Notes: generated by a model from the sequence alone, not told the origin. Shown: positions 1 to 10,524, counted from the stretch's first letter. The stretch: 64,000 bases of DNA from Thauera sp. K11 (GCF_002354895.1 NZ_CP023439.1:1054001-1118000), one strand, 5' to 3'. Numbers and translations are program-made.

Positions 1-926
1 TGAGCAAGAAAATCAAGTGCGCGCTGATCGGTCCGGGCAACATCGGCACCGACCTGCTCTACAAACTGAAGCGCAGCCCGGTGCTGGAGCCGGTGTGGAT
101 GGTCGGCATCGACGCCACGTCCGAGGGCCTTGCCCGTGCGCGCGAAATGGGCCTGAAGACCACCGCCGAGGGCGTCGATGGCCTGCTGCCGCACGTCCGC
201 GAAGACGGCATCCAGATCGCCTTCGACGCGACCTCGGCTTACGTGCATGCCGAGAACAGCCGCAAGCTCAACGAGCTGGGCGTGCTGATGATCGACCTCA
301 CGCCGGCGGCGATCGGCCCCTACTGCGTGCCGCCGGTCAATCTGATCGAGCACGTCGGCAAGGGCGAGATCAACGTGAACATGGTCACCTGCGGCGGCCA
401 GGCGACGATCCCGATGGTGGCCGCGGTGTCGCGCGTGCAGCCGGTGAAGTACGGCGAGATCATCGCCACCGTGTCGAGCAAGTCGGCCGGCCCGGGCACG
501 CGCAAGAACATCGACGAATTCACCCGCACCACCGCGGGCGCGGTCGAACGCGTGGGCGGCGCCAGGCAGGGCAAGGCGATCATCATCCTGAACCCGGCCG
601 AGCCGCCGCTCATCATGCGCGACACGGTGCACTGCCTGACCGAGGACGAGCCCGACCAGGCGAAGATCACCGAGTCGATCCACGCCATGATCCGCGAAGT
701 GCAGAAGTACGTCCCCGGCTACAAGCTGGTCAACGGCCCGGTGTTCGACGGCAACCGCGTGTCGGTCTTCCTCGAGGTGGAAGGGCTGGGCGACTACCTG
801 CCCAAGTACGCCGGCAACCTCGACATCATGACTGCGGCGGCGGCGCGTACTGCGGAGATGTTCGCCGAAGAGATCCTCTCCGGCCGTCTCACCCTCGAAC
901 CCAACCGTGCCGTCATGGCAGCCTGA
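1..926 (+). CDS. Acetaldehyde dehydrogenase (acylating), meta-cleavage pathway (first base of start codon missing)
   Basis: Converts acetaldehyde, NAD+ and CoA to acetyl-CoA at the end of aromatic meta-cleavage (DmpF/BphJ/MhpF family), working as a channelling complex with the aldolase encoded next. The window opens on the 2nd base of the probable ATG, so only one base is missing. The protein would be 308 aa, normal for the family. An N-terminal Rossmann motif (GPGNIGTDL, about residues 11-19) and the catalytic Cys at about residue 131 in MVTCGGQAT are visible. The stop lies 11 bp before the aldolase start, so the two are co-transcribed. Whether the operon belongs to phenol, catechol or phenylpropionate degradation cannot be told, because the upstream genes are outside the window. 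Confidence 0.95.
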   Translation, partial: SKKIKCALIGPGNIGTDLLYKLKRSPVLEPVWMVGIDATSEGLARAREMGLKTTAEGVDGLLPHVREDGIQIAFDATSAYVHAENSRKLNELGVLMIDLTPAAIGPYCVPPVNLIEHVGKGEINVNMVTCGGQATIPMVAAVSRVQPVKYGEIIATVSSKSAGPGTRKNIDEFTRTTAGAVERVGGARQGKAIIILNPAEPPLIMRDTVHCLTEDEPDQAKITESIHAMIREVQKYVPGYKLVNGPVFDGNRVSVFLEVEGLGDYLPKYAGNLDIMTAAAARTAEMFAEEILSGRLTLEPNRAVMAA

Positions 927-937
927 AGGAGATGAGC

Positions 938-1969
938 ATGGATCTTCACGGCAAGAAAATCACCCTGCACGACATGACCCTGCGCGACGGGATGCACCCG
1001 AAGCGCCACCTGATGACGCTCGAGCAGATGAAGAGCATCGCGGTGGGCCTGGACGAGGCGGGCGTGCCGCTGATCGAGGTCACCCACGGCGACGGCCTGG
1101 GCGGCAGCTCGGTCAACTACGGCTTTCCGGCGCACACCGACGAGGAATACCTCGGCACCGTGATCCCGCTGATGAAGCGCGCCAAGGTGTCGGCGCTGCT
1201 GCTGCCGGGCATCGGCACGGTCGATCACCTCAAGATGGCGTTCGATCTGGGCGTGTCGACGATCCGAGTGGCCACCCACTGCACCGAGGCGGACGTCTCC
1301 GAGCAGCACATCGGCATGGCCAGGAAGCTCGGCATGGACACCGTCGGCTTCCTGATGATGAGCCACATGAACAGCACGGAAGGGCTGATCGGCCAGGCCA
1401 GGCTGATGGAAGGCTACGGCGCCAACTGCATCTACATCACCGACTCGGCCGGCTACATGCTGCCCGACGAAGTGAGGACCAAGCTGGGCGCGGTGCGCGA
1501 GGCCCTCAAGCCGGAAACCGAGCTGGGCTTCCACGGCCATCACAACCTGGCCATGGGCGTGGCCAACTCGATCGCGGCGATCGAAGTCGGTGCCAACCGC
1601 GTCGATGCGGCTGCCGCGGGCCTGGGTGCGGGCGCCGGCAACACCCCGATGGAGGTGCTGGTGGCGGTGTGCGCGCGCATGGGCATCGAGACCGGCGTGG
1701 ACGTGTTCAAGATCCAGGACGTGGCCGAAGAGCTCGTGGTGCCCATCATGGACTTCCCGATCCGCTGCGACCGCGACGCGCTCACGCTGGGCTATGCCGG
1801 CGTGTACGGCTCCTTCCTGCTGTTCGCCAAGCGCGCCGAGAAGAAGTACGGCATTCCGGCGCGCGAACTGCTGGTCGAGCTGGGCCGCCGCGGCATGGTC
1901 GGCGGGCAGGAAGACATGATCGAGGACACCGCGATCACGATGGCGAAGGCGCGCCAGCAGGCGGCCTGA
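938..1969 (+). CDS. 4-hydroxy-2-oxovalerate aldolase
   Basis: DRE-TIM metallolyase of the DmpG/BphI/MhpE family. It cleaves 4-hydroxy-2-oxovalerate to pyruvate and acetaldehyde and hands the aldehyde to the preceding dehydrogenase. It is 343 aa, standard length. The metal-binding and catalytic region shows as [11 protein letters not shown] near the N terminus and [11 protein letters not shown] in the middle. AGGAG at 927-931 lies 6 bp before the ATG at 938. An in-frame ATG at 932 directly abuts the ribosome site, so 938 was chosen. Gene order dehydrogenase-aldolase-tautomerase is typical of catabolic meta operons. Confidence 0.96.
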   Translation: MDLHGKKITLHDMTLRDGMHPKRHLMTLEQMKSIAVGLDEAGVPLIEVTHGDGLGGSSVNYGFPAHTDEEYLGTVIPLMKRAKVSALLLPGIGTVDHLKMAFDLGVSTIRVATHCTEADVSEQHIGMARKLGMDTVGFLMMSHMNSTEGLIGQARLMEGYGANCIYITDSAGYMLPDEVRTKLGAVREALKPETELGFHGHHNLAMGVANSIAAIEVGANRVDAAAAGLGAGAGNTPMEVLVAVCARMGIETGVDVFKIQDVAEELVVPIMDFPIRCDRDALTLGYAGVYGSFLLFAKRAEKKYGIPARELLVELGRRGMVGGQEDMIEDTAITMAKARQQAA

Positions 1970-2077
1970 ACACCCTCGCCGCGCGTACCGGGTCCGGTGC
2001 GCGCGGCGGCGGACGGATTGGATGGATGCGGTGACTGCCCGCTGCGGGCCGAGCCGCGCTGAACAGGGAGGGTAGCT

Positions 2078-2269
2078 ATGCCGTTGGCCGAAATCACGAT
2101 GATCGAAGGGCGTACCGAAGACCAGAAGCGTGCGGTGATCGAGAAGGTCACGCAGGCGCTGGTGGAGGCGGTGGGCGCTCCCATCCAGACCGTGCGCGTC
2201 GTCATCCGCGAGGTTCCGAAGACGAACTGGGGTATCGGCGGGGTGTCTGCGAAGGATCTGGGGCGCTGA
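2078..2269 (+). CDS. 4-oxalocrotonate tautomerase family protein
   Basis: Small 63-aa tautomerase that isomerises 2-hydroxymuconate in the oxalocrotonate branch of the meta-cleavage pathway (XylH/DmpI family). Pro follows the initiator Met and is the family's catalytic base once Met is removed. Arg residues in the VRVVIREVPK segment fit the substrate-binding arginines. GGGAGG lies 6 bp before the ATG. It follows the aldolase by 108 bp on the same strand and is probably the last gene of the operon, since a strong inverted repeat follows. Confidence 0.92.
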   Translation: MPLAEITMIEGRTEDQKRAVIEKVTQALVEAVGAPIQTVRVVIREVPKTNWGIGGVSAKDLGR

Positions 2270-2333
2270 TACGGGAGCGGACCGTCGATGCGATGCGCAG
2301 TCCGGCATCGGCTGCGATATGACCTCTCGATTT

Positions 2334-2373
2334 CATTCGGCCGGAAGCGCTTGCGACCGGCCGAATGCTTTCC
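2334..2373 (+). terminator. Perfect 11-bp inverted repeat, probable terminator of the meta-cleavage operon
   Basis: CATTCGGCCGG (2334-2344) pairs exactly with CCGGCCGAATG (2357-2367) around a 12-nt loop, followed only by CTTTCC. The hairpin is strong but the U tract is weak, so termination is likely but not certain. Confidence 0.5.
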
Positions 2374-2427
2374 GGGATTCGAGATGCCGCGCCGCGCGCG
2401 GCGAGCCATGATGTTGAAGGTGAATGA

Positions 2428-3018
2428 ATGAGTGAAGCGACGAAAGCTGCAGGCACCGCACCCGCGGGCCCGGCACCGGTGACGCGCATTGCGCGGCGCC
2501 ACGCGCGGCAAGGCCACGAAGCGGAATACGAGGCCCGGATTCGCGAGATGTTCGTCAAGCTGCGCGCCTTTCACGGCTTCATGGGCGCGGACCTGATTCC
2601 GCCCGAGCAGCCGGGGGGCTGCTACCAGGTGGTGGTCAATTTCGCCTCCGAGGCGGACCTGCAGGCATGGGACGACTCGGCCGTGCGCACCGAGATGCAC
2701 AAGCGCATACGCGAGGTGGCCGAGGACGAGCCCGACTACCGCCGCCTGAGCGGGCTCGAGGCGTGGTTCGCCGGCGTGGTGGTGCCCGCGTCGATGCATC
2801 CGCCGCGTTTTCGCATGGCGGTCGTGACCTGGATGGGCATCTTCCCGGTGGTGTCCTTCTACCTGTGGCTGGTGTCGCTGTGGCCCGGCTTCTTCGAGCA
2901 GCCCTTCCTGCCGCGTACCGCGGTGTTCACCGCGGTGATCGTGGTGACGATGACCTGGGTGGTGATGCCGCGCCTGACGAAGCTCATGCGCGGCTGGCTG
3001 AATCCGCAGCAGAAGTAG
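2428..3018 (+). CDS. Antibiotic-biosynthesis-monooxygenase-fold protein with C-terminal membrane segments
   Basis: A 196-aa protein. Residues about 18-115 look like an ABM/ferredoxin-like dimeric barrel (RIARRHARQGHEAEYEARI, then a YQVVVNFASEADLQAW strand-helix pair). The rest contains two hydrophobic segments (about residues 131-150 and 165-184) and a basic tail. This layout matches membrane-anchored antibiotic biosynthesis monooxygenase-like proteins whose substrates are unknown. It stands alone between the catabolic operon and purL. No catalytic activity can be assigned from sequence. Confidence 0.75.
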   Translation: MSEATKAAGTAPAGPAPVTRIARRHARQGHEAEYEARIREMFVKLRAFHGFMGADLIPPEQPGGCYQVVVNFASEADLQAWDDSAVRTEMHKRIREVAEDEPDYRRLSGLEAWFAGVVVPASMHPPRFRMAVVTWMGIFPVVSFYLWLVSLWPGFFEQPFLPRTAVFTAVIVVTMTWVVMPRLTKLMRGWLNPQQK

Positions 3019-3082
3019 TAGGCGGCAGCGGCCGGGGCGCTCCGGGCCGCTGCCGCGCGGCGGGAAAGGCGGGTGGGTCGGG

Positions 3083-3088
3083 TATAAT
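3083..3088 (+). promoter_or_regulatory. Candidate -10 element of purL
   Basis: A perfect TATAAT lies 59 bp before the purL ATG in otherwise very GC-rich sequence. No good -35 hexamer is visible at the usual distance, so only the -10 is called. No PurR-like operator was recognised. Confidence 0.5.
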
Positions 3089-3147
3089 TTCGGGCTTCCG
3101 CAGGCGTGCAAAGCCTGGGAAGCCTTCTCATTCCCGCCTCGACCGAC

Positions 3148-6100
3148 ATGACCCCGATCCTGAAACTGCGTGGCGCTGCGGCGCTGTCCCGTACCCGTCT
3201 GGAACGTCTTTCCCGCGCCGCGGGCGAGGTCCTGGCCAGGTTGAAGGGGCTCGCGGCCGAGCATTGGTACTTCGTCGAATTGTCGGCACCGCTGGCGGCC
3301 GGCGAACAGGAGCGCCTGGTCGATCTGCTCGGCGCCCGCCCGGAAACCGCGCAGGCTCCCGCCGGCACCCTGCTGCTGGTGGTGCCGCGCCTGGGCACGA
3401 TCTCCCCGTGGTCGTCGAAGGCGACCGACATCGCGCGCCAGTGCGGTTTCGACAAGGTCGTGCGCATCGAGCGCGGCACCGCCTACACGGTCGATGCGAG
3501 GGATGCGGACGGCAACTCCGCCCTGCTCGCGCTGCTGCACGACCGCATGACCGAATCGGTGCTGCCGGCGCTGGACAAGGCCGACGAACTCTTCCACCAC
3601 TATGCGCCGCAGCCGCTGACCTCGGTCGACATCCTCGGCGGCGGGCGCGCCGCGCTCGAGGCGGCCAACGGCGAACTGGGGCTGGCGCTGTCGGAGGACG
3701 AGATCGACTACCTGGTCGAGAACTTCGTCCGCATGGGGCGCAACCCGACCGACGTCGAGCTGATGATGTTCGCCCAGGCGAACTCCGAGCACTGCCGCCA
3801 CAAGATCTTCAACGCCGACTGGGTCATCGACGCGCGGCCGATGGACAAGACCCTGTTCGGCATGATCAAGGACACGCACAAGGCTCATCCGCAGGGCACG
3901 GTGGTGGCCTATTCGGACAACGCCTCCGTCATCGAGGGCGCCGCCATCGAGCGCCTGTACCCGGACGCCGACGGCGTCTGGCGCTATCACTCCGAGCAGA
4001 CCCACATCCTCGCCAAGGTCGAGACGCACAACCATCCGACGGCCATCTCGCCCTTTCCGGGCGCGGCGACCGGCGCCGGCGGCGAGATCCGCGACGAAGG
4101 CGCCACCGGCCGCGGCTCGCGGCCGAAGGCGGGGCTGGCCGGCTTCTCGGTGTCCAACCTGAACATCCCCGGCTTCGAGCAGCCCTGGGAGAAGCCCTAC
4201 GGCAAGCCGGAGCGCATCGCCTCGGCGCTCGACATCATGATCGAGGGCCCCATCGGCGCCGCCGCGTTCAATAACGAATTCGGCCGCCCGAACCTCGCCG
4301 GCTACTTCCGCAGCTTCGAGCAGGAAGTGCAGGGCGAGGTGCGCGGCTACCACAAGCCGATCATGATCGCCGGCGGCGTCGGCAACATCCAGGCGCAGCA
4401 GTCGGAGAAGCCGGTCTTCCCGCCCGGCACGCTGCTGATCCAGCTCGGCGGCCCCGGCATGCTGATCGGCCTGGGCGGCGGCGCGGCGTCGTCGATGGCC
4501 ACCGGCACCAATACCGCCGACCTCGACTTCGCCTCGGTGCAGCGCGGCAACCCCGAGATCCAGCGCCGCTGCCAGGAAGTGATCGACGCCTGCTGGCAGA
4601 TGGGCGAGCGCAACCCGATCATCGCCATCCACGACGTCGGCGCCGGCGGCCTGTCGAACGCGATGCCCGAGCTTGCCGACCATGCCGGCCTCGGCGCGCA
4701 TTTCGAACTGCGCGAGGTCCACATCGAAGAGCCGGGCATGAGCCCGCGCGAGATCTGGTCGAACGAGTCGCAGGAGCGCTACGTGATCGCCGTCGCGCCG
4801 CAGGACCTCGAACGGTTCCGCGCCTTCTGCGAGCGCGAGCGCTGCCCCTTCGCGGTGCTGGGCACGGCTTCCGCCGACGGCCGCCTCACCGTCACCGACC
4901 GCCATTTCGGCAACAAGCCGGTCGACATGGACATGAAGGTGCTGCTCGGCAAGCCGCCGAAGATGACGCGCGACGTATCGCGCCGCGCCGTCTTCCTGCC
5001 GCCGTTCGACGTGACCGACATCGACCTGAAGGAAGCCGGCTTGCGCGTGCTGCGCATGCCGGCGGTGGCGGGCAAGGGTTTTCTCATCACCATCGGCGAC
5101 CGCTCGGTGGGCGGCCTGACCGCGCGCGACCAGTTCGTCGGCCCGTGGCAGGTTCCGGTGTCCGACGTCGCCGTCACCGCGATGAGCTTCCACGGCTACC
5201 GCGGCGAAGCCTTCGCGATGGGCGAGCGCACCCCGCTGGCCTGCATCGACGCGCCAGCCTCCGGGCGCATGGCGATCGGCGAGGCGATCACCAACATCGC
5301 CGCCGCCGACATCGCCGGCATCGGCGACGTCAAGCTGTCGGCGAACTGGATGGCCGCCGCCGGCCATCGCGGCGAGGATGCCGGGCTGTTCGACACGGTG
5401 AAGGCCGTCTCCGAATTCTGCATCGCCGCCGGCCTGTCCATCCCGGTCGGCAAGGACTCGCTGTCGATGCGCACGGCGTGGAGCGAGAACGGCGAGGACA
5501 AGCAGGTGGTCGCCCCGCTGTCGCTGATCGCCACCGCCTTCGCGCCGGTGCAGGACAGCCGCCGCACGCTCACCCCGCAATTGCAGCTCCCCGAAGGCGT
5601 GGACACCGACCTGCTGCTGATCGACCTCGGCAACGGCAGGAACCGCCTCGGCGGCTCGGTGCTGGCCCAGGCCTACGGCACGGTGGGCGAACATGCGCCC
5701 GACGTCGATCCGGCCCAGCTCGCCGCCTTCTTCGCCACGATCCAGCGCCTGCGCGGCGACGGCCTGCTGCTGGCCTACCACGACCGCAGCGACGGCGGGC
5801 TCTTCGCCACCGTGTGCGAGATGGCCTTCGCGGCCAGGTGCGGCCTGTCGCTGGTGCTCGATACCGTGTGCTACGACCACTACATGAACGACGTCGACGG
5901 CCTGGAGAAGAGGCCCGACACGCTGAAAGGCCGCTTCGGCGACAAGCTCTTCGCCGGCCTCTTCGCCGAGGAACTGGGCGCGGTGATCCAGATCCGCCGC
6001 GACGACCGCGCGCGGATCACCGAGGTCTTGCGCGAAGCGAAGCTGACCTATCACTTCATCGGCGAGCCCAACGACAAGGACGAGATCCGCTTCCGCCGCA

Positions 6101-7083
6101 ACGCCAGGCTGGTGTTCGGCGCGGGCCGCAGCGAACTGCTGCAGGCGTGGTCCGAAACCGGCTACCGCATCGCCCGCCTGCGCGACGACGCCGACAGCGT
6201 GCAGCAGGAATTCGATGGCCTGGCCGATGCGGCCGACCCCGGCCTGTCGGTGTCGCTGTCCTTCGACGCCACCGAGGACGTCGCCGCGCCCTTCATCGCC
6301 ACCGGTGCGCGTCCGCAGGTCGCGGTGCTGCGCGAGCAGGGCGTGAATTCGCAGGTCGAGATGGCCGCCGCCTTCGAGCGCGCCGGCTTCGCCCCGGTGG
6401 ACGTCCATATGTCCGACCTGCAGTCCGGGCGCATCGGCCTGGCCGGTTTCCACGGCCTGGCGGCCTGCGGCGGCTTTTCCTACGGCGACGTGCTCGGCGC
6501 GGGGCAGGGCTGGGCGAAGTCCATCCTGTTCAACCCCGGGCTGCGTGCCGAATTCGAGGCATTCTTCCGCCGCGGCGACACGTTCGCGCTGGGTGTCTGC
6601 AATGGCTGCCAGATGATGGCGCACCTCGCCCCCATCATCCCCGGCGCCGAGGCATGGCCGACCTTCCACCGCAACCGCAGCGAGCAGTTCGAGGCGCGCT
6701 TCGCGATGGTCGAGGTGGTCGACAGCCCGTCCATCCTGTTCCGCGGCATGGCCGGCAGCCGCATGCCCATCGTCGTCAGCCACGGCGAAGGCCGCGCGGT
6801 GTTCGCACGGGAAGCCGACCGCGCCGGCGCGCTGCTCGCGCTGCGCCACGTGGACAACTACGGCAGGCCAACCGAGGCGTATCCGAAGAACCCCAATGGC
6901 TCGCCGGACGGCGTCACCGGCTTCACCACCGCCGACGGCCGCTTCACGATCATGATGCCGCACCCGGAGCGCACCGCCCGCACCCTGCAGATGTCGTGGG
7001 CGCCGCAGTGGCTGGTCGACGAGAGCCCGGATGCCTCGCCCTGGCTGCGCATGTTCCGCAACGCGCGGGTCTGGCTCGGCTGA
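3148..7083 (+). CDS. purL: Phosphoribosylformylglycinamidine synthase
   Basis: Large single-chain FGAM synthase (1311 aa) of purine biosynthesis. It converts FGAR, ATP and glutamine to FGAM. An N-terminal PurS-like region is followed by two ATP-grasp-like PurM halves (for example the [11 protein letters not shown] segment) and a C-terminal class I glutamine amidotransferase with nucleophile Cys in GVCNGCQMM and catalytic His in MMPHPERT. The ATG at 3148 begins MTPILKLRG, the usual start of the family. An upstream in-frame GTG at 3106 would add 14 unrelated residues. It is monocistronic, convergent with the dksA-type gene. Confidence 0.98.
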   Translation: MTPILKLRGAAALSRTRLERLSRAAGEVLARLKGLAAEHWYFVELSAPLAAGEQERLVDLLGARPETAQAPAGTLLLVVPRLGTISPWSSKATDIARQCGFDKVVRIERGTAYTVDARDADGNSALLALLHDRMTESVLPALDKADELFHHYAPQPLTSVDILGGGRAALEAANGELGLALSEDEIDYLVENFVRMGRNPTDVELMMFAQANSEHCRHKIFNADWVIDARPMDKTLFGMIKDTHKAHPQGTVVAYSDNASVIEGAAIERLYPDADGVWRYHSEQTHILAKVETHNHPTAISPFPGAATGAGGEIRDEGATGRGSRPKAGLAGFSVSNLNIPGFEQPWEKPYGKPERIASALDIMIEGPIGAAAFNNEFGRPNLAGYFRSFEQEVQGEVRGYHKPIMIAGGVGNIQAQQSEKPVFPPGTLLIQLGGPGMLIGLGGGAASSMATGTNTADLDFASVQRGNPEIQRRCQEVIDACWQMGERNPIIAIHDVGAGGLSNAMPELADHAGLGAHFELREVHIEEPGMSPREIWSNESQERYVIAVAPQDLERFRAFCERERCPFAVLGTASADGRLTVTDRHFGNKPVDMDMKVLLGKPPKMTRDVSRRAVFLPPFDVTDIDLKEAGLRVLRMPAVAGKGFLITIGDRSVGGLTARDQFVGPWQVPVSDVAVTAMSFHGYRGEAFAMGERTPLACIDAPASGRMAIGEAITNIAAADIAGIGDVKLSANWMAAAGHRGEDAGLFDTVKAVSEFCIAAGLSIPVGKDSLSMRTAWSENGEDKQVVAPLSLIATAFAPVQDSRRTLTPQLQLPEGVDTDLLLIDLGNGRNRLGGSVLAQAYGTVGEHAPDVDPAQLAAFFATIQRLRGDGLLLAYHDRSDGGLFATVCEMAFAARCGLSLVLDTVCYDHYMNDVDGLEKRPDTLKGRFGDKLFAGLFAEELGAVIQIRRDDRARITEVLREAKLTYHFIGEPNDKDEIRFRRNARLVFGAGRSELLQAWSETGYRIARLRDDADSVQQEFDGLADAADPGLSVSLSFDATEDVAAPFIATGARPQVAVLREQGVNSQVEMAAAFERAGFAPVDVHMSDLQSGRIGLAGFHGLAACGGFSYGDVLGAGQGWAKSILFNPGLRAEFEAFFRRGDTFALGVCNGCQMMAHLAPIIPGAEAWPTFHRNRSEQFEARFAMVEVVDSPSILFRGMAGSRMPIVVSHGEGRAVFAREADRAGALLALRHVDNYGRPTEAYPKNPNGSPDGVTGFTTADGRFTIMMPHPERTARTLQMSWAPQWLVDESPDASPWLRMFRNARVWLG

Positions 7084-7132
7084 GCCGGGCGGGCGCGCCC
7101 CGGCGGCGATGCGGGGCGGGCGTCGGCGGGCG

Positions 7133-7567
7133 TCAGCCGCCCATCATGCGGCGGCGGCGCTCGTGGAGTTCCTGGGCCTCGATGCTGTAGGTGGCGGTCG
7201 GCCGCGCCAGCAGGCGGGCGATGCCGATCGGCTCGCCGCTTTCCTCGCACCAGCCGTAGCTGCCGTTGTCGATGCGCGTGATGGCTTCGTCGATCTTGTG
7301 CAGCAGCTTGCGTTCGCGGTCGCGCACGCGCAGTTCGAGGGTGTGGTCTTCTTCCAGCGAGGCGCGGTCCGCCGGGTCGGCCGGGGATTCGAATTCCTGC
7401 AGATGCAGCGTCGTCCGGTGCGCCGAGTCCAGCAGCGCATCGCGCTCGCGCAGCAAGAGCGCCCGGAAAAAGGCGAGCTGCCGCGGCGACATGTAGTCAT
7501 CTTCCGGCGCGGCCAGCAGTTCGGCTTCGGTCGGCAGCCTGTCAGGCGTCAGCAACTTCCCTGTCAT
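7133..7567 (-). CDS. dksA: RNA polymerase-binding transcription factor DksA, cysteine-poor zinc-finger form
   Basis: A 144-aa DksA/TraR protein. It enters the RNA polymerase secondary channel and, with ppGpp, adjusts stable-RNA and amino-acid promoters. The long central coiled coil (about residues 30-105) is intact. In the C-terminal finger only the first of the four zinc cysteines remains: the C-E-S-C knuckle of E. coli reads C-E-E-S here, and the distal pair is replaced by Ser and Ala (TYSIEAQ). Cysteine-poor DksA forms occur in other proteobacteria and can fold without zinc, so this need not be a broken gene. Start chosen at the ATG behind a GAGGAGAAAC ribosome site. Confidence 0.9.
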   Translation of the reverse strand: MTGKLLTPDRLPTEAELLAAPEDDYMSPRQLAFFRALLLRERDALLDSAHRTTLHLQEFESPADPADRASLEEDHTLELRVRDRERKLLHKIDEAITRIDNGSYGWCEESGEPIGIARLLARPTATYSIEAQELHERRRRMMGG

Positions 7568-7887
7568 GGTGTTTCTCCTCGGGTCACTGTGTGTTGAGGA
7601 TCGCCGCGAAGGACGATGTGTCGTGGGCGGGGAGCGACTCCCGCCACGATACACGCCTAAGCCGGCGCCGGATACGGGGGCGGTCCGCGCCTCCGCCCGG
7701 CCGCCGCATCCTCTCCGTCTTCCATGACATTCGTTGCTGCGGGCCGGGCAGAATGCGGAAGGCGCCATTCCCACGGGGCGCTGCCGGCCGGCTGCCGTTT
7801 CCCGCAGGCTGGCGGGGCGCGCCCGCAGCGGGGCGGAATGCGCGAAAGGGGCCGAAGCCCCTTTCGCGTTCCTGCGCCGGGAAGTCC
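7568..7887. other. Intergenic region with dksA leader and hairpins
   Basis: 320 bp without a gene. It must contain the leftward dksA promoter (no convincing hexamers seen), an imperfect hairpin at 7621-7649 with two bulged Gs, and the strong hairpin at 7841-7868 listed separately. No open frame in it looks coding. Confidence 0.6.
7841..7868 (-). terminator. Perfect 12-bp hairpin behind the MetA-family gene
   Basis: CGCGAAAGGGGC-CGAA-GCCCCTTTCGCG forms a perfect 12-bp stem with a tetraloop, 20 bp past the stop of the leftward outer-membrane gene. There is no clear U run on either strand, so it may act as an mRNA-stabilising 3' end as well as a terminator. Confidence 0.55.
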
Positions 7888-8769
7888 TCAGAACACTTTG
7901 AGCAGGCGCAGATTCACGCGGCTGTCTTCCTTCGGACCGTTGTCCACCGAGATGTCCTTGCCGACGTTGGCGATCAACTGGACGGTGGGCTCGACGAACC
8001 AGGCCGCGCCGATGGTGAATTTCGAGCGGTTGCTCTCGTCGTCCTGCCGCACGCCGCCGAGCTTGGTCTCGCCGCCCCAGTGGCGCGACAGGCTGGCGCG
8101 CAGGTCGAGCGCGTCGGTGACGTGGTAGCGCAGCCAGGCCTGCGCCTGATAGCTCACCGCCTGCTTGAGCGTGTCGCCGGCGGCGTTCGCCTTCTTGTTG
8201 TCGCCGTGGATCGTGGCATCGGCGACGAGGTCGATGGTGAATTTGTCCGACAGCCGGTTGATGTAGCCGGCCTGCAGGATGTGGCTGTAGCGGTCGGCGC
8301 CGATGTTGAGGGCGCGGTCGCGGTCGTAGTTGCCGGTCGGCGTCGACAGGAAATAGGTGAAGCCGAAGTATTCCCCCTTCTGCGGATCGTTCTTCAGCCA
8401 CAGGGTGGCGCCGAGCAGAGTGTCGCCCAGGCCGCCGGGGCTGTTGACGCCGGCGTCCGCCAGGGCGCCGCGGGTGTCGATGTCGACATAGGGCACGATG
8501 ATCTGCGGGTCGATGATGTAGTCGCCGATCTTCGTGAAATGCACGTAGCGCAGCAGCGCGGCGTCGGTGCGCAGGCTGCCGGCGCCCTTGCGCCCGTCCG
8601 CATACAGGTGGTCGACCTCGGCGTGCTGGTAGTAGAGCAGGGCGAGGTTGGTGCCCTCGGGCAGGGCGGTGTAGTCGCCGGCGTCCACGTCGAGCGCGCT
8701 GGCGGCGCCGGATGCGCACAATGCGGCGAGGGCGGCGGCGAGGTGGGTATGGCGGATCTGTCTTGTCAT
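7888..8769 (-). CDS. Outer-membrane transporter, MetA-pathway (phenol degradation) family
   Basis: A 293-aa exported beta-rich protein with a clear signal peptide (about residues 1-25, cleavage near ASA-LD) and alternating amphipathic strands ending in aromatic-rich sequence, like the MetA-pathway-of-phenol-degradation family of outer-membrane channels. Conserved-looking segments include YFLSTPTGNYDRDRALNIG. It is the last gene of a leftward set (cytochrome c550, binding protein, this gene; 58-bp gap upstream), which suggests uptake or efflux of an alcohol or aromatic substrate. The transported compound is unknown. Confidence 0.82.
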   Translation of the reverse strand: MTRQIRHTHLAAALAALCASGAASALDVDAGDYTALPEGTNLALLYYQHAEVDHLYADGRKGAGSLRTDAALLRYVHFTKIGDYIIDPQIIVPYVDIDTRGALADAGVNSPGGLGDTLLGATLWLKNDPQKGEYFGFTYFLSTPTGNYDRDRALNIGADRYSHILQAGYINRLSDKFTIDLVADATIHGDNKKANAAGDTLKQAVSYQAQAWLRYHVTDALDLRASLSRHWGGETKLGGVRQDDESNRSKFTIGAAWFVEPTVQLIANVGKDISVDNGPKEDSRVNLRLLKVF

Positions 8770-8827
8770 CGTTTTGTCTCCTCGAGCGGTGGTGGGTGTG
8801 GCTGCTGCGGTTGAAACGGGTCGCGCT

Positions 8828-9685
8828 TCAGGGCGCGGTCAGGCTCAGGCCCTGTTCGGCGAACAGGCGGGCGACGGCGCCGGAGCGCTGCAGCTCGCCC
8901 AGGGCACGGCCGAGCGCTTCGGCCAGGGGCGTGGCTTCTGCCTTCACCGCCATGCCGAGCGGCCACTGGGCGACGCGCAGTTCGGGCAGGGCGAGGCGGT
9001 CCAGCGCGTAGCGGCCGGAGCCGGCGAGGGCGGCCTGCAGTTCGGTATGCGTGCCGAGCACGGCGGCGATCTCGCCGCGCTCGAGGGCCTCGACGGCGAG
9101 CGCGGGCGTGCGGAAGTGGCGTACGTTGCCGCGCAGGCGGCCGTTCAGCACCTGCATCAGGAAGTCGCTGGCATGGCTGTCGACTTCGGCGCCGATCAGC
9201 TCACGGGTGAAGACTTCCAGCCCGGCCGCGGCCGAGCCGGCCACCGGCGGCAGGCGCGCCGGGTCGCGCGCCACCGCCATGGTCTCGAGGTGATAGGGGC
9301 CGAAGATCGCCACCTTGTCGTTCTGCGCGGCGAAGCGGGCGTCGACCGGCACGTGCAGCATCACGTCGGCGGGGCGGGTGCCGAGGTAGTGGCCGCGCCA
9401 GACCATGTTGCGCAGGTCGTCGCTCATGTCCTCGCCCGGCTGGAACTCGACGAACTCGGCGCGCAGGCCGAGCTTGTCGGCGAGCGCCTTGCCCAGCGCG
9501 ACGTCGACGCCCTTGCCCTTGTACGAGTAGGGCGGGAAGTCGGCATACACCGCGATGCGCAGCGCGCCGGGCTGCTGCGTTTCGGGCGGGCCGCCGGCGG
9601 CGATGGCGCGGGCGGCGCCGGGCAGGGCGGCCTGGGCGAGCAGCGCGCCGGCGCCCAGCAGCAGGCGGCGGCGCTCAGTCCACAT
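8828..9685 (-). CDS. Quinoprotein-dehydrogenase-associated periplasmic substrate-binding protein
   Basis: A 285-aa type 2 periplasmic binding-protein fold. A basic [10 protein letters not shown] signal (possibly Tat-like) is followed by [35 protein letters not shown] sequence seen in amino-acid-binding-like proteins (here about residues 42-75). Members of this family sit next to PQQ-dependent alcohol dehydrogenases (MoxJ/XoxJ-like), where they help the quinoprotein rather than feed an ABC transporter. The start overlaps the cytochrome gene by 11 bp, so the two are translationally coupled. No PQQ dehydrogenase gene lies in the window. Confidence 0.85.
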   Translation of the reverse strand: MWTERRRLLLGAGALLAQAALPGAARAIAAGGPPETQQPGALRIAVYADFPPYSYKGKGVDVALGKALADKLGLRAEFVEFQPGEDMSDDLRNMVWRGHYLGTRPADVMLHVPVDARFAAQNDKVAIFGPYHLETMAVARDPARLPPVAGSAAAGLEVFTRELIGAEVDSHASDFLMQVLNGRLRGNVRHFRTPALAVEALERGEIAAVLGTHTELQAALAGSGRYALDRLALPELRVAQWPLGMAVKAEATPLAEALGRALGELQRSGAVARLFAEQGLSLTAP

Positions 9686-10112
9686 GGACGGTCTCCAGCC
9701 AGGCGCGGATGGCCCACATCGCTTCCTGGGTCAGCGTGCCTTCGAAGGGCGGCATGTAGACCGCGCCGTTGCGGGTCACGCCGTTGCGGATGCGCTGGAT
9801 GAAGTATTCGTCGCCGTCGTCGCCGGTGGGCAGCAGGCGCAGGTCGGGGGCGATGCCGCCGGACACGGCGCCGATGCCGTGACAGCGGGCGCAGTTCTGG
9901 TTGAAGGCCGAACTGCCGATGCGGATCGCGTCTTCGTTCTTGCGGTAGGGGTTCTTTTCCAACCAGCCGCCGCCGACCGGCTTGAGCACCGAGGTGTCGA
10001 CCGCCTGCGGCGTGACGTCGCCATGGGCCTGCGCGTGGCCGGCGGCTGCACCCAGCGCCGCGGCGAGGGCGGCCGAGCGCAGGGTGTGGGCGAGAGTCTC
10101 CTTGTTCATCAT
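9675..10112 (-). CDS. pedF: Cytochrome c550 (PedF-like), electron acceptor of PQQ alcohol dehydrogenase
   Basis: A 145-aa periplasmic monohaem cytochrome c. It has a signal peptide (about residues 1-30, ending GHAQA-H), the haem motif CARCH at about residues 74-78, and a Met-ligand region in YMPPFEGTL. The mature N terminus [11 protein letters not shown] and the GIAPDLR segment match the PedF type that takes electrons from ethanol-oxidising quinoproteins. Two adjacent ATGs exist; the first (10112) is behind AAGGTGG. It is the first gene of the leftward unit and lies 87 bp downstream of a leftward sigma54-type promoter at 10199-10214. Confidence 0.9.
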   Translation of the reverse strand: MMNKETLAHTLRSAALAAALGAAAGHAQAHGDVTPQAVDTSVLKPVGGGWLEKNPYRKNEDAIRIGSSAFNQNCARCHGIGAVSGGIAPDLRLLPTGDDGDEYFIQRIRNGVTRNGAVYMPPFEGTLTQEAMWAIRAWLETVHVD

Positions 10113-10198
10113 GTCTTCCACCTTTTTCCGTCGAGTGATGTGGGCGGCGGCGCGCCTGGATGCTTCGGGCAGGCGGCGGCGCCGGTGCGCAGGCCGAG

Positions 10199-10214
10199 TG
10201 CAAGCGGTGTGCCA
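10199..10214 (-). promoter_or_regulatory. Sigma54 -24/-12 promoter for the cytochrome c550 operon
   Basis: On the minus strand the sequence reads TGGCACA-CCGC-TTGCA, one mismatch from the consensus TGGCACG-N4-TTGC(A/T), with exactly 10 nt between the GG and GC doublets. Predicted start is near 10187, giving a leader of about 75 nt before the pedF ATG. Confidence 0.75.
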
Positions 10215-10318
10215 TTCGTGCGGCGGCGACGGCGGCGATGTGGGCGAATCCCGCTGCGGGCGGCGCTTTCGCGCCCGATCGCGGAGGGTCGGCGGTGCTG
10301 CCCGGCGGCGATCGCGCC

Positions 10319-10480
10319 TGCTCCAAAATTGGCGTATGTTCGTGGAGCAGTACCTGCTCGGGCAGCGAAAGGAGCAGTCATGGAGCAGATCGGCCGGCGT
10401 TCTGCCCGTTGCTCCGCCCGATGCGCCGCATGTGTTGCAATGTGGAGTGCTCCAGCGCGGGTACAGGGATTTTTGGAGCA
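10319..10480. promoter_or_regulatory. Enhancer region with repeated TGCTCCA/TGGAGCA half-sites
   Basis: Between the two divergent sigma54 promoters lie TGCTCCA at 10319-10325 and 10448-10454, and TGGAGCA at 10343-10349, 10381-10387 and 10474-10480, plus AGGAGCA at 10370-10376. Two inverted pairs result: 10319/10343 (17-bp gap) and 10448/10474 (19-bp gap). The position, roughly 50-200 bp upstream of both promoters, suits binding sites of a sigma54 activator. The same half-sites occur as an 18-bp palindrome before the activator gene. Confidence 0.6.
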
Positions 10481-10524
10481 CCGTCCTTCGTTCCAAGTAT
10501 TTGAATGGACGAATAAATTATTCT

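Noticed and set aside
1792..6963. Very long open frame on the strand opposite purL and the aldolase
   Set aside because: Its codons follow from the GC-rich third positions of the sense genes. The translation is His/Arg/Ala/Gly-rich without recognisable domains, and purL is unmistakable.
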